Positions 7,505 through 16,476 of a stretch of DNA of 64,000 nucleotides are shown here, piece by piece. The notes beneath the pieces were generated by a model that worked only from the letters and a program-made list of their open reading frames with translations, was not told the DNA's origin and searched no databases. The DNA is from Paludibacter sp. (GTDB lineage Bacteria; Bacteroidota; Bacteroidia; Bacteroidales; Paludibacteraceae). The stretch is taken from positions 30,232 to 94,231 of the forward strand of contig JARLGX010000030.1 in NCBI GenBank assembly GCA_031292575.1. Reading direction: 5' to 3'. Position numbers and translations under genes: made by a program. Every line of letters starts with the position of its first letter. Position 1 is the stretch's first letter.

Positions 7505-8374
7505 TCATTTTTCGTTGGCAATTTTAATCAGATATTCGCCGTAATGATTTTTCTTTAAAGGTTCGGCCAGTTTGAGCAACTGCTCATGATTTATGTAACC
7601 GTTGCGATAAGCAATTTCTTCGAGGCAAGCCACTTTCAACCCCTGACGATTCTCAATGGTAGCAATAAAGTTGGACGCTTCGAGCAGACTGTCATGCGTT
7701 CCGGTATCGAGCCAAGCCATGCCGCGTCCCATCATTTTCATGCTCAGGCGTTCTTCTTCCAGATACAATCGGTTGAGATCGGTGATTTCCAATTCTCCGC
7801 GTTTCGACGGTTTTAGTCCTTTCGATTTTTGAACCACATCGTTGCTATAAAAATAAAGACCGGTTACCGCATAATTCGATTTTGGATGCTCCGGTTTTTC
7901 TTCCAATGACAGAACTTTGCCGGTAGAGTCAAATTCGGCCACTCCATAACGTTCAGGATCGTTCACATAATAGCCGAACACAGTAGCACCATCTTCCAAT
8001 TTTGCAGCCTCACGCAAGGTGCGTGAAAAGTCGAAGCCATAGAAGATATTGTCGCCTAAAACCATACAAACACTGTCGTTTCCAATAAATTCTTCTCCAA
8101 TAATAAATGCCTGAGCCAATCCATCGGGCGAAGGTTGAACGGCATAAACCAGTTTAATACCCAAATCTTCACCGTTTCCTAAAAGGTTTTCATATAGATG
8201 AATGTCTTGAGGAGTAGAAATAATTAATATCTCTTTGATTCCGGCCAACATCAAGACTGAAAGCGGATAATAAATCATGGGTTTATCGTAAACCGGAATG
8301 ATTTGCTTGGAAATACTTTTGGTAATTGGGTACAAGCGTGTGCCCGATCCTCCTGCCAGAACAATACCTTTCAT
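7505..8374 (-). CDS. rfbA: Glucose-1-phosphate thymidylyltransferase
   Basis: Makes dTDP-glucose from dTTP and glucose-1-phosphate, the entry step of dTDP-rhamnose synthesis. 289 residues with the nucleotidyltransferase signature [11 protein letters not shown] (residues 8-18), the metal and substrate segment GDNIFYG (about residue 108), and [19 protein letters not shown] in the middle. It is the first gene of the minus-strand rfb cluster and has a possible promoter at 8430-8437. Confidence 0.97.
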   Translation of the reverse strand: MKGIVLAGGSGTRLYPITKSISKQIIPVYDKPMIYYPLSVLMLAGIKEILIISTPQDIHLYENLLGNGEDLGIKLVYAVQPSPDGLAQAFIIGEEFIGNDSVCMVLGDNIFYGFDFSRTLREAAKLEDGATVFGYYVNDPERYGVAEFDSTGKVLSLEEKPEHPKSNYAVTGLYFYSNDVVQKSKGLKPSKRGELEITDLNRLYLEEERLSMKMMGRGMAWLDTGTHDSLLEASNFIATIENRQGLKVACLEEIAYRNGYINHEQLLKLAEPLKKNHYGEYLIKIANEK

Positions 8375-8429
8375 AAAATTAGTTTTATTAGTTACGAGTT
8401 TAAAAGTTTGTCTCTTGTTTTTTACGCCT

Positions 8430-8437
8430 CAAAATTA
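8430..8437 (-). promoter_or_regulatory. -7 promoter element for the rfb cluster
   Basis: CAAAATTA on the plus strand reads TAATTTTG on the minus strand, matching TAnnTTTG, 56 bp before the rfbA start. No clear -33 element. Confidence 0.45.
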
Positions 8438-8472
8438 TATATAATTTAATTCTCTACGGTCGTTTCTGCCAA

Positions 8473-9021
8473 TTATTCTTCATCAAAATCCAACTCTCCT
8501 GATTTGAAAAGCTGATAATTCTTTGCCAGTAAAACCATAAATTTGCTTATTTCAGTTTGAACCTGAAGAGTTTCGGGGGTAATTGCCGTTTTTTTCATAC
8601 GCAACAACATGATTCCATATTGAAAGTTAAAACAAAGTTCAACGTCACTTAACCCAGCATCAGATTGTTTGCGTAATTGGGTAATAGAAGGCAACACATG
8701 GTAGAACTTAGCATTATAACCGGCATCATTACCCGAACGAATTATAAGCGAATGCAATTCATCCAGCTCAATAATTATATTTTTATTAAGTTGAATATGT
8801 CCTTCAGTCTGCACATTTTCGAGTCGCATCATTTCAATCAAACTTTCGTACCATTCATATAAACTTTTGCGTTCGACATCCGAAACAGGATAAGAAGCAA
8901 TAATACGTTCATTAATGGCGTCGATGTCGAGATTGAATGCACGAATTAAATCCTCAACTTGCCACATATAAAGCAAGTATTCACAGATATTTTCTTTTTT
9001 AAGTTTATGAGCTATAAACAT
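8473..9021 (-). CDS. DUF4924 family protein
   Basis: A 182-residue, mostly helical cytoplasmic protein. The N-terminal MFIAHKLKKENICEYLLYMWQVEDLIRAFNLD segment and the C-terminal ISKFMVLLAKNYQLFKSGELDFDEE are characteristic of DUF4924 (Bacteroidota only, function unknown). Family members commonly sit near the S4/Hsp15-like gene, as here. No known catalytic motif is visible. Confidence 0.85.
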   Translation of the reverse strand: MFIAHKLKKENICEYLLYMWQVEDLIRAFNLDIDAINERIIASYPVSDVERKSLYEWYESLIEMMRLENVQTEGHIQLNKNIIIELDELHSLIIRSGNDAGYNAKFYHVLPSITQLRKQSDAGLSDVELCFNFQYGIMLLRMKKTAITPETLQVQTEISKFMVLLAKNYQLFKSGELDFDEE

Positions 9022-9108
9022 TTCGAAGTGTGGTTGATGATTTTTGATTTAGCATTGGGTATTATTATTCAATCGGGATTTTACTCTTTTGACAGAAGCC
9101 ACAAATTA

Positions 9109-9522
9109 TCAATCATCAATAGAAAAATAGTCTTCATCCATAAATGTAGGTTCGATAAAGTCATCCAATTCTCGACGGTCTTTTTTAGTTGGTCGTCCGG
9201 TTCCGCGATCGCGTCCGGTTTGTCCGGCAAGTTTACCTAGTTCAATTAATTCCAGTTGGTCAGGTGTGGTTACATTCAACATAAAATCGGGAACAAGCTT
9301 AGCATTCATACGGTTCTCGGATAATGCCAACACTTTGAATGAAAACAAAATCGGATTCCGTCTAATTGAAATTACATCGCCCACCTTCACATTCCGTGAC
9401 GGTTTAACCTGAACATTCTGAATAATGACTTTCCCTTTCTTGCAAGCTTCAGCAGCTAAGGTCCTCGTTTTAAACAAACGAACAGCCCACAGCCATTTAT
9501 CTATACGTACTTCGGTTTTCAT
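9109..9522 (-). CDS. hslR: RNA-binding S4 domain protein, Hsp15-like
   Basis: A 137-residue protein with an N-terminal S4 domain (VRIDKWLWAVRLFKTRTLAAEACKKGKVIIQ...VKPSRNVKVGD) and a basic tail (GRDRGTGRPTKKDRRELDDF). Hsp15 of E. coli binds 50S subunits carrying stalled nascent chains, and related RqcP acts in ribosome quality control. The frame is open upstream to 9585 (a start beginning MCLTTQLRIDQL), but family alignment and the MKTEVRIDKWLW beginning favour the ATG at 9522. It follows pth and rplY on the same strand, a translation-linked neighbourhood. Confidence 0.9.
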   Translation of the reverse strand: MKTEVRIDKWLWAVRLFKTRTLAAEACKKGKVIIQNVQVKPSRNVKVGDVISIRRNPILFSFKVLALSENRMNAKLVPDFMLNVTTPDQLELIELGKLAGQTGRDRGTGRPTKKDRRELDDFIEPTFMDEDYFSIDD

Positions 9523-9628
9523 CTTCTTAATTTGATTGAGTTGACTGGTTAATTGGTCTATTCGAAGTTGAGTCGTCAAACACATTCAACAGGGACTATC
9601 CAATCAACTTACTCAACAAAATTACCAA

Positions 9629-10192
9629 TTACTTATTATTAAACTGCGTCATGGTTAGTTGCATTCCAGCTAAACAAAAACTCTGGATAATTTCAGCACA
9701 ACGTTCGGCGCGTTCAGGGAGCACATCGGCTTGCTCCTTTGTCCATTTGCCAAGAACATATTCAATCTGGCGACCTTTAGCAAAATCGTTTCCAATTCCA
9801 AATCGCAGACGGGCATAATTACTATGGCCCAGTATTTCCTGAATATTTTTCAAACCATTGTGTCCTGCATCCGACCCTTTCGGTTTCAAGCGAAGTGTTC
9901 CAAAAGGCAATGCCAGATCATCAACCACCACCAATACGTTTTCAATCTCAATATTTTCCTTTTGAATCCAGTAACGCAAAGCATTCCCACTCAAATTCAT
10001 GAAGGTTGAAGGTTTAAGCAAAATAAGTGTACGACCTTTAATTTTCACTTCACAAGTAGAACCGTAGCGGTTTTCCGTAAAAAAAACATTGGACGCTTTA
10101 GCAAAAGCGTCCAATATTGTAAAACCTATGTTGTGGCGGGTGTCCTGATACTCGTTACCAATATTACCCAATCCAACAATTAAGTATTTCAT
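9629..10192 (-). CDS. pth: Peptidyl-tRNA hydrolase
   Basis: Hydrolyses peptidyl-tRNA that drops off ribosomes. 187 residues. The catalytic set is visible: N10 (VGLGNIG), H20 (DTRHNIGF), N66 (FMNLSGN) and D91 (VDDLALPFG); [10 protein letters not shown] is the other family signature. It lies 11 bp downstream of rplY, so the two are surely co-transcribed, an arrangement common in bacteria. Confidence 0.97.
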   Translation of the reverse strand: MKYLIVGLGNIGNEYQDTRHNIGFTILDAFAKASNVFFTENRYGSTCEVKIKGRTLILLKPSTFMNLSGNALRYWIQKENIEIENVLVVVDDLALPFGTLRLKPKGSDAGHNGLKNIQEILGHSNYARLRFGIGNDFAKGRQIEYVLGKWTKEQADVLPERAERCAEIIQSFCLAGMQLTMTQFNNK

Positions 10193-10203
10193 TTGCTCAA
10201 AAA

Positions 10204-10779
10204 TTATTTACCGGCAGTAGCAGCAGCACCACGTGCAGCTCTAGTCAATTTAACCTGTGCAACAACGGCATTTTTTGCATTCAAAATTTCCAAGTTAGCA
10301 ACTGAAACCTTAGCAACCTGAATAGATTTTCCTAAACCTAAAGCAGTAACATCAATAACAATATTTTCAGGAATTTGAGTATATAACCCTTTCACTTTCA
10401 ACTTACGCATTTCAAGTGCCAATTTACCACCGGCTTTAACGCCTTCGGCTAAACCTTCAAGTTTAACAGGAAGTTCAACAATAACCGGTTTATCTTCTGT
10501 CAATTGAAGAAAATCAATATGTAATACTTTATCACTTACAGGATGAAATTGCAACGCTTTCATGATGGCTTTTGTTTTTTTCCCATCAATGTCCAAATTC
10601 ACTACGAATACTTCAGGAGAATAAATCATTTTGCGAATATCGCTGATTGTAGTAGTGAAATGAGTGTTTTCAGCTCCACCATACAATACACATGGCACGT
10701 TATCTACAACTCTCTCTGCTTTAGTAGCTTTTTTCCCAAGATCAGTTCTCACTGTTCCTTTTAAATCAAATGTTTTCAT
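10204..10779 (-). CDS. rplY: 50S ribosomal protein L25/general stress protein Ctc
   Basis: A 191-residue two-domain L25 of the CTC type: an N-terminal 5S-rRNA-binding domain (about 1-90, starting [20 protein letters not shown]) and a C-terminal TL5-like beta domain (about 95-180). The extreme tail is Ala-rich (RGAAATAGK). It is first in the minus-strand rplY-pth unit, with a well-formed promoter at 10881-10911. Confidence 0.95.
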   Translation of the reverse strand: MKTFDLKGTVRTDLGKKATKAERVVDNVPCVLYGGAENTHFTTTISDIRKMIYSPEVFVVNLDIDGKKTKAIMKALQFHPVSDKVLHIDFLQLTEDKPVIVELPVKLEGLAEGVKAGGKLALEMRKLKVKGLYTQIPENIVIDVTALGLGKSIQVAKVSVANLEILNAKNAVVAQVKLTRAARGAAATAGK

Positions 10780-10880
10780 TTGTTGTTTTTAAATATGTGT
10801 TACTCAAAATTTAAGCGTTTTATTTTTAAGTGATTAGTCGCCTAATTTCCCATCACACTTTCTTTTGCAAAAAAGTGGGA

Positions 10881-10911
10881 CAAAGGTAGTTATATTTTTG
10901 GGAATCTGCAA
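10881..10911 (-). promoter_or_regulatory. Promoter of the rplY-pth unit
   Basis: The minus strand carries TTG (plus-strand CAA at 10909-10911), 20 bp, then TACCTTTG (plus-strand CAAAGGTA at 10881-10888). This fits the Bacteroidota -33/-7 pattern, about 100 bp before the rplY start. Confidence 0.65.
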
Positions 10912-10993
10912 TATGTTTGATAAGAAGTTGAATAGCCAAGCTGGTTGACACGGTTTAAAACGGTTTTATCTAGTGCCATATATAAAAAATCAT

Positions 10994-11001
10994 TACTTTT
11001 G
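10994..11001 (+). promoter_or_regulatory. -7 promoter element for the aminotransferase
   Basis: TACTTTTG matches TAnnTTTG, 25 bp before the start at 11026, leaving a very short 5' UTR. Confidence 0.6.
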
Positions 11002-11025
11002 CATCGTTTTTAGCGTACAAAATTT

Positions 11026-12180
11026 ATGAATCAAACTATTGACCGCATGACATCTTTTATTGTTATGGATGTGTTGGAACGGGCAAATCAATTACAAAGT
11101 GAAGGGATAGATATTATTCATCTCGAAGTAGGCGAACCTGATTTCGATATGCCTGAATGTATTACAAATGCAGCCATAGAAGCCCATCAAAACGGAACAA
11201 CTCATTACACACATTCATTGGGTGATCCATTATTACGTTCAGCTATAAGAGATTTTTATAAAGCGGAATATGGTGTAATTGTAGATCCAGACTGCATTTT
11301 AGTCACATCTGGGTCTTCACCGGCTATATTAATGACACTTATGTTGCTTTGCGAACAAGGGGATGAAGTTATCATGTCCAATCCGGGTTATCCATGCTAC
11401 CGGAATTTTACATTAGCTTGCCATGCAGAACCGGTTTATGTCCCGTTGCAAGCAGAATGTGATTTTCAATACAATATAGAAGAAATTAAAAAGAAAATTA
11501 CCAATAAAACACGCGCCATTTTTGTAAACTCTCCTATGAACCCGACAGGTACGTTGGTAAATGAACAAGTTTATAAGGAATTAGCGTCATTAGATATTCC
11601 GATAATTTCCGATGAGATTTATCATGGTTTAGTTTATAAAGGGAGGGCTACCTCAATTCTCGAATTTACAGACAAAGCATTTGTTATAAATGGATTTTCT
11701 AAACGTTTTGCCATGACAGGACTTCGTCTTGGATATTTAATAGCTCCGAAGGAATATATGCGATCGTTGCAAATTCTCCAGCAGAATCTATTCATTTGCG
11801 CTCCAAGCACAGCCCAAAAAGCCGGAATTGTAGCGCTAAAAGAAGCTGAAACCGATGTAGATTCAATGCGTTCCGTTTACAATGAAAGGCGACTCTATAT
11901 TATTGGCAGATTGACAAAGATGGGTTTTGTAATTCATACCGAACCACAAGGAGCTTTTTACGTGTTTTGCGATGCCCGCAAATTCACAACCGATTCGTAT
12001 CATTTTGCATTTGATGTTCTCGAAAAAGCACATATCGGAATTACTCCAGGTATTGATTTTGGCTCAGGTGGTGAAGGATTTGTTAGATTTTCGTATGCTA
12101 ATTCCATAGAAAATATTCGAATAGCCATGGATAGATTGGAAGAGTATTTAAATATTCAAAATCAACAACAAGCAGATTGA
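11026..12180 (+). CDS. Class I/II pyridoxal-phosphate aminotransferase
   Basis: A 384-residue fold-type I aminotransferase. Visible residues: N172 in NSPMNPTG, D196 in ISDEIYH, and the Schiff-base lysine K226 in INGFSKRFAMTG; the C-terminal arginine is in GEGFVRFSYA. The family transfers amino groups between an amino acid and a 2-oxo acid. Its closest style is the aspartate/aromatic AspC-like subgroup, but substrate cannot be fixed from sequence alone. It is monocistronic between the divergent rplY unit and infC. Confidence 0.9.
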   Translation: MNQTIDRMTSFIVMDVLERANQLQSEGIDIIHLEVGEPDFDMPECITNAAIEAHQNGTTHYTHSLGDPLLRSAIRDFYKAEYGVIVDPDCILVTSGSSPAILMTLMLLCEQGDEVIMSNPGYPCYRNFTLACHAEPVYVPLQAECDFQYNIEEIKKKITNKTRAIFVNSPMNPTGTLVNEQVYKELASLDIPIISDEIYHGLVYKGRATSILEFTDKAFVINGFSKRFAMTGLRLGYLIAPKEYMRSLQILQQNLFICAPSTAQKAGIVALKEAETDVDSMRSVYNERRLYIIGRLTKMGFVIHTEPQGAFYVFCDARKFTTDSYHFAFDVLEKAHIGITPGIDFGSGGEGFVRFSYANSIENIRIAMDRLEEYLNIQNQQQAD

Positions 12181-12259
12181 TTGCAAATTAGAATATAGCA
12201 GGGATGCAAATTGTTTTGAATAATTATAGAAATAGAGTAAGTAATTCAAATAAAAGTAT

Positions 12260-12267
12260 TATATTTG
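12260..12267 (+). promoter_or_regulatory. -7 promoter element of the infC-rpmI-rplT operon
   Basis: TATATTTG matches TAnnTTTG. It gives a 5' UTR of about 55 nt containing the Shine-Dalgarno at 12313-12319. Confidence 0.65.
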
Positions 12268-12312
12268 CGGGCTCAAAAAAGCATAGGAAATTCTTTATAC
12301 ACATTTAAAATT

Positions 12313-12331
12313 AAGGAGGAAACAAACAATA
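12313..12331 (+). promoter_or_regulatory. Strong Shine-Dalgarno and AUA start of infC
   Basis: AAGGAGG (12313-12319) lies 9 nt before an in-frame ATA at 12329. The next in-frame candidate, TTG at 12341, would be 21 nt away, too far. The resulting N-terminus, [13 protein letters not shown], looks natural. Non-AUG starts of infC are the known basis for IF3 autoregulation (AUU in E. coli). Confidence 0.7.
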
Positions 12332-12886
12332 GCTAAACAATTGACCATCAGACCTCAAAGAGGAAGAGTAAAAGAGCAGCCCAATCGCATAAACGATAAA
12401 ATTAAGGGGTTAAAAGAAGTTCGTTTGGTAGGCGATAATGTAGAACAAGGCGTTTATTCATTTGAAGAAGCCATCCGTATTGCCGATCAACTTGAATTAG
12501 ATTTGGTAGAAATATCGCCTAATGCTGTGCCACCGGTTTGTAAAGTAGTTGACTATCAAAAGTTTTTGTACCAAATTAAAAAACGTGAGAAAGAAGCTAA
12601 AGCCAAAACCGCAAAAGTTATATTGAAAGAAATTCGCTTCGGACCACAAACCGATGACCATGATTACAATTTCAAATTGAAACATGCTCAGGAATTCTTA
12701 AAAGAAGGCTGTAAAGTGAAAGCGTATGTATTTTTTAAAGGTCGTTCCATTCTTTTTAAGGAACAAGGTGAAGTATTATTACTCCGTTTTGCAAGTGACT
12801 TAGAAGAATATGCCAAAGTAGACCAACTACCGCAATTAGAAGGTAAACGCATGATTATCATGTTTTCACCTAAAAAATTGAAATAA
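12329..12886 (+). CDS. infC: Translation initiation factor IF-3
   Basis: Binds the 30S subunit, prevents early 50S joining and proofreads the start codon. The N-domain is at about residues 15-85 ([18 protein letters not shown], then [25 protein letters not shown]), a basic linker at about 85-100, and the C-domain ([20 protein letters not shown] to MFSPKKLK). No ATG is available at the N-terminus. I set the start at ATA 12329 because a strong Shine-Dalgarno is correctly spaced for it; a TTG at 12341 is the alternative and gives 181 residues. It heads infC-rpmI-rplT, the classic IF3-L35-L20 operon. Confidence 0.95.
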   Translation: MAKQLTIRPQRGRVKEQPNRINDKIKGLKEVRLVGDNVEQGVYSFEEAIRIADQLELDLVEISPNAVPPVCKVVDYQKFLYQIKKREKEAKAKTAKVILKEIRFGPQTDDHDYNFKLKHAQEFLKEGCKVKAYVFFKGRSILFKEQGEVLLLRFASDLEEYAKVDQLPQLEGKRMIIMFSPKKLK

Positions 12887-12931
12887 GTAGTCAGTATAAA
12901 ATAGGATTACACAACTAAATTATAAGTAACA

Positions 12932-13129
12932 ATGCCAAAAATGAAAACTAACTCCGGTGCTAAAAAAAGGTTCACCCTTACCGGAACAGGAAAGATCAAA
13001 AGAAAACATGCTTTTAAAAGCCACATTTTGACTAAAAAAACAACAAAGCAAAAACGTAACCTAACTCATATGGCTCTTGTACACAAGACCGATTTGACGA
13101 ACGTTAAAGAAATGCTTTGCATGAAATAG
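12932..13129 (+). CDS. rpmI: 50S ribosomal protein L35
   Basis: 65 residues, very basic, with the family signature [20 protein letters not shown]. It lies 45 bp after infC and 107 bp before rplT in the conserved order. Length is normal. Confidence 0.97.
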   Translation: MPKMKTNSGAKKRFTLTGTGKIKRKHAFKSHILTKKTTKQKRNLTHMALVHKTDLTNVKEMLCMK

Positions 13130-13236
13130 TCAATTTCTCTCTTTTAAAATCTCATTTTTTCTTAGTCAAAATCAGAATGCCTTTAGCCTAAAGTTCGCAG
13201 TGAAATGCGACGCTAACATTCACAAATCATTTAATT

Positions 13237-13587
13237 ATGCCAAGATCAGTAAACCACGTAGCTTCACGTAAAAGAAGAAAAAGAATTTTAAGCCTCACTA
13301 GAGGCTATTTCGGAGGTCGTCGCAACGTATGGACTGTTGCCAAAAACACATGGGAAAAAGGGTTACAATATGCTTATCGTGACCGTAAAAATAAAAAACG
13401 TAGTTTTCGTGCATTGTGGATACAACGTATTAACGCTGCAGCTCGTTTAGAAGGCATGTCGTATTCTAAATTAATGGGTGCATTACACAAATCCGGTATC
13501 GAGATGAACCGTAAGGTGTTAGCCGATTTAGCAATGAATCACCCAGAAGCTTTCAAAGCTATCGTAATAAAAGCAAAAAACGCTTAA
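13237..13587 (+). CDS. rplT: 50S ribosomal protein L20
   Basis: 116 residues, basic, with the signature [20 protein letters not shown] and the C-terminal [27 protein letters not shown] domain. It is an early 23S rRNA assembly protein, and in other bacteria it represses rpmI-rplT translation by binding mRNA. The 107-bp gap upstream could hold such a site, but I cannot show a matching structure. Two terminator hairpins follow. Confidence 0.97.
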   Translation: MPRSVNHVASRKRRKRILSLTRGYFGGRRNVWTVAKNTWEKGLQYAYRDRKNKKRSFRALWIQRINAAARLEGMSYSKLMGALHKSGIEMNRKVLADLAMNHPEAFKAIVIKAKNA

Positions 13588-13641
13588 GAATTTAACTTGC
13601 CTTGTCTGTCTTTGTTTATTAGAAACAAAACATATTTGATA

Positions 13642-13676
13642 AAAAAACAGCTGAACTTTCCGTTCAGCTGTTTTTT
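13642..13676 (+). terminator. Terminator of infC-rpmI-rplT
   Basis: A-rich 15-bp stem ending ...CAGCTGAAC (to 13656) / GTTCAGCTG... (from 13662) with a 5-base loop and a T run. Confidence 0.92.
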
Positions 13677-13687
13677 AGTTTAAATTT

Positions 13688-13728
13688 ACTCAAAAAAAGA
13701 CAGGCTATCTTCCTGTCTTTTTTTGAGT
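13688..13728. terminator. Bidirectional terminator between rplT and glgP
   Basis: A 17-bp perfect stem containing A7-GACAGG / CCTGTC-T7 with ACTC/GAGT at the base. The internal A7/T7 runs give a U-tract in both directions, so it ends glgP (minus) and backs up the rplT terminator. Confidence 0.88.
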
Positions 13729-13738
13729 ATAGAAAAAT

Positions 13739-16309
13739 CTAAATCCAACGTACATAACAAAAATCCTGACGGTGAGGTAGATCTTCATTTTTGGGGAACA
13801 TTCGAAATCCATATTTAAACGAACCAGCCATATTTAATTGATATTCAATATGGAAAAACAGCTTGGAACCTTCTGTTTTAATCAGTTTGAGCTCTTCAAC
13901 ACTATAAAGTGTATCGATATTATTTTTACCTAACTTAGTAGCAACTAACTCTATACCAACTCCATTATCATTGATTCCATCAACATCGATTATAATATTA
14001 ATATCATAATTTTCACCAACTTCAGGATTATGGATCATTCTTTCAGGAACATCCAACGATAATATCTGAATTTTATCCCACCCACTTGCCACTTTTTCTT
14101 TCCAGGCTGCAATTTCCTTAGCTTTTGAGAATCCATTAGCTTTTAACAGAGCCGAGCGCGATGCCAGTTTAGTATAAAAGCGAGCTATATAATCGTCAAT
14201 CATACGTTTGGTAGTAAAACGCGGAGTAATTTGAGCTAAGGAATTCTTTATAACCTGAATCCATTCTGGTGAATATCCTTTAGTATTTTTAGCAAAATAC
14301 AATGGTATTATTTCATTCTCAAGCATACTGTAAATGGTTGCAGCATCTAATTGATCTTGATGAACATCATTTTCATACGTTCTCTTTTCAGTCAATGCCC
14401 AACCTGCACCTTTCACATAACCTTCGAGCCACCAACCATCAAGTACTGAAAAATTTAGAACCCCATTCATTTGTGCTTTTTCGCCTGAAGTTCCTGAAGC
14501 TTCAAGTGGGCGCGTTGGGGTATTTAACCATATATCAACTCCCGAAATTAATCGTTTTGCTAAACGCATATCGTAATTTTCCAGAAAAATTATTTTGCCT
14601 AAAAATTGAGGCATGCGCGATATTTCAACAATACGTTTTATTAAACCTTGTCCGCCTCCATCTGCAGGGTGTGCTTTCCCTGTAAAAATAAATTGAACCG
14701 GGTGAAGAGGATCATTTACAATTTTTTCCAGCCGTTCTAAATCGGTGAAAAGCAAATGAGCTCGTTTGTAAGTAGCAAAACGACGGCCAAATCCAATAAT
14801 TAATGCATTTGGATTAATTGCCTCAAGAACAGATACTATGCGGGAAGGATCACCTTGATTTTTCAGCCAGTTTTCACGGAATTGATCTTTTATATAATCT
14901 ACCAATTTATTCTTCAAGGTCATACGTGTTTGCCAAATTTCCTGATCCGGAATTTTATATACACCTTCCCAAATTTTCATATTGGATTGATCGGCATAAA
15001 ATGCTTTGGTGAAATACTTTTCGTAAACAGCCTTCCAGTCAGATGAAGTCCAGGTAGGTAGATGAACTCCGTTAGTTACATAGCTAACATGCAATTCTTC
15101 AGGGAAGTATCCTTTCCAAATAGGATTAAACATTTCTTGCGAAACTTTTCCATGTAACCAACTCACACCGTTTACTTCCTGACAGGTATTACAAGCAAAG
15201 ACACTCATACTAAATTTTTCGGCGTGGTCACCCGGATGTTCACGCCCCATATCGATAAACTCATCCCAGCTTAAATTCAATTTTGCTGGAAATTCACTCA
15301 TATATTTTTTAAACAGCGTCTCTTCAAAACTATCATGGCCTGCTGGAACCGGAGTATGAACGGTGTATAATGAACTTGCACGTACAATTTCTAATGCTTG
15401 GTTAAACGATAAATTTCTATCTGAAACCAAATCAACCAAACGTTGTGCATTTATTAGTGCAGCATGACCTTCATTGCAGTGATAAACTTCTTTCTCAATT
15501 CCTAATTTCTTAAGTGCCAGAATTCCACCTATTCCCAGCATAATTTCTTGTTTCATTCGATTTTCCCAATCACCACCGTAAAGTTGATGGGTGATTGATC
15601 TATCAAATTCGCTATTCATATCATTATCTGTATCGAGTAAATATAATGCAATTCTGCCAACAGAGACTTTCCATAAATATGAGTAAACCATACGATCGGG
15701 ATAGGGAACTTCAATTACAAGTGGTTGATCATTTGCATCTTTTACTTGTGTAACGGGCAAATTATTAAAATTCTGAGCCTCATAAACGGCTACTTGTTGT
15801 CCGTCAACCGATAAAGTTTGTTTAAAATAACCGTAACGATACAAAAAGCCAATGGCGGTCATGTCAACATTACAATCGCTGGCTTCTTTTAAATAATCGC
15901 CGGCTAAAACACCCAAACCTCCCGAATATATTTTAAGAACTTCTGTTAAGCCATATTCCATACTGAAATAGGCAATTGAAGGAGTTTTCGTGTTTTTTGG
16001 AGCATTCAGATAAGATTTGAATTCATCGTAAACCGTGTCTACTTTTTTAATAAACTCTGTATCTTTGCCTAATGCAACTAACTTTTCGTAATTTAATACA
16101 TCGAGAAGTAAAACAGGATTTGAAGCCACTTCAATCCATGCTTCACGATCAATTTGCCTAAAAATATTTTTTGCATTACTGTCCCAAACCCACCAAATAT
16201 TGTTAGCAATTTCTTTTAATTTATTCAAACTCTCAGGTAAGTGTGACTTTACATTGATTTCCTTTAAGTTTGTATCATTTACGTCGTTAACTTTAAGTTT
16301 CATAAGCAT
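13739..16309 (-). CDS. glgP: Alpha-glucan (glycogen) phosphorylase
   Basis: Phosphorolysis of alpha-1,4-glucan to glucose-1-phosphate, PLP-dependent family GT35. 856 residues. The N-terminal part contains [29 protein letters not shown] and [10 protein letters not shown]; the PLP region is [26 protein letters not shown] (about residues 605-630), with the lysine in GEKAQMNG. This is the shorter bacterial/archaeal-type phosphorylase plus a C-terminal extension of about 130 residues. Two starts are possible, MLMKLK at 16309 or MKLK at 16303. It pairs with the GT3 glycogen synthase upstream (167-bp gap with its own promoter), giving a storage-glycogen module. Confidence 0.95.
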   Translation of the reverse strand: MLMKLKVNDVNDTNLKEINVKSHLPESLNKLKEIANNIWWVWDSNAKNIFRQIDREAWIEVASNPVLLLDVLNYEKLVALGKDTEFIKKVDTVYDEFKSYLNAPKNTKTPSIAYFSMEYGLTEVLKIYSGGLGVLAGDYLKEASDCNVDMTAIGFLYRYGYFKQTLSVDGQQVAVYEAQNFNNLPVTQVKDANDQPLVIEVPYPDRMVYSYLWKVSVGRIALYLLDTDNDMNSEFDRSITHQLYGGDWENRMKQEIMLGIGGILALKKLGIEKEVYHCNEGHAALINAQRLVDLVSDRNLSFNQALEIVRASSLYTVHTPVPAGHDSFEETLFKKYMSEFPAKLNLSWDEFIDMGREHPGDHAEKFSMSVFACNTCQEVNGVSWLHGKVSQEMFNPIWKGYFPEELHVSYVTNGVHLPTWTSSDWKAVYEKYFTKAFYADQSNMKIWEGVYKIPDQEIWQTRMTLKNKLVDYIKDQFRENWLKNQGDPSRIVSVLEAINPNALIIGFGRRFATYKRAHLLFTDLERLEKIVNDPLHPVQFIFTGKAHPADGGGQGLIKRIVEISRMPQFLGKIIFLENYDMRLAKRLISGVDIWLNTPTRPLEASGTSGEKAQMNGVLNFSVLDGWWLEGYVKGAGWALTEKRTYENDVHQDQLDAATIYSMLENEIIPLYFAKNTKGYSPEWIQVIKNSLAQITPRFTTKRMIDDYIARFYTKLASRSALLKANGFSKAKEIAAWKEKVASGWDKIQILSLDVPERMIHNPEVGENYDINIIIDVDGINDNGVGIELVATKLGKNNIDTLYSVEELKLIKTEGSKLFFHIEYQLNMAGSFKYGFRMFPKNEDLPHRQDFCYVRWI

Positions 16310-16385
16310 TTACATCTTTATTATTTAACTAATACTATTTTTTTCCTTAACAATGAAAGTTTAATTATTTTTTAATTTGAAGTTA

Positions 16386-16393
16386 CAAAAATA
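16386..16393 (-). promoter_or_regulatory. -7 promoter element of glgP
   Basis: Plus-strand CAAAAATA reads TATTTTTG on the minus strand (TAnnTTTG), 77 bp before the glgP start, within the gap after the glycogen synthase gene. Confidence 0.5.
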
Positions 16394-16476
16394 ATTAAAA
16401 GAGGACTGAGAAACGATGGATTAAGATTAAAAACTTTAGTTATGTATTTCAAACGTTTGCGAGGCGTCATTGAACA

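Noticed and set aside
14302..14685. 127-codon plus-strand frame inside glgP
   Set aside because: An antisense shadow of a strongly supported glgP reading frame.
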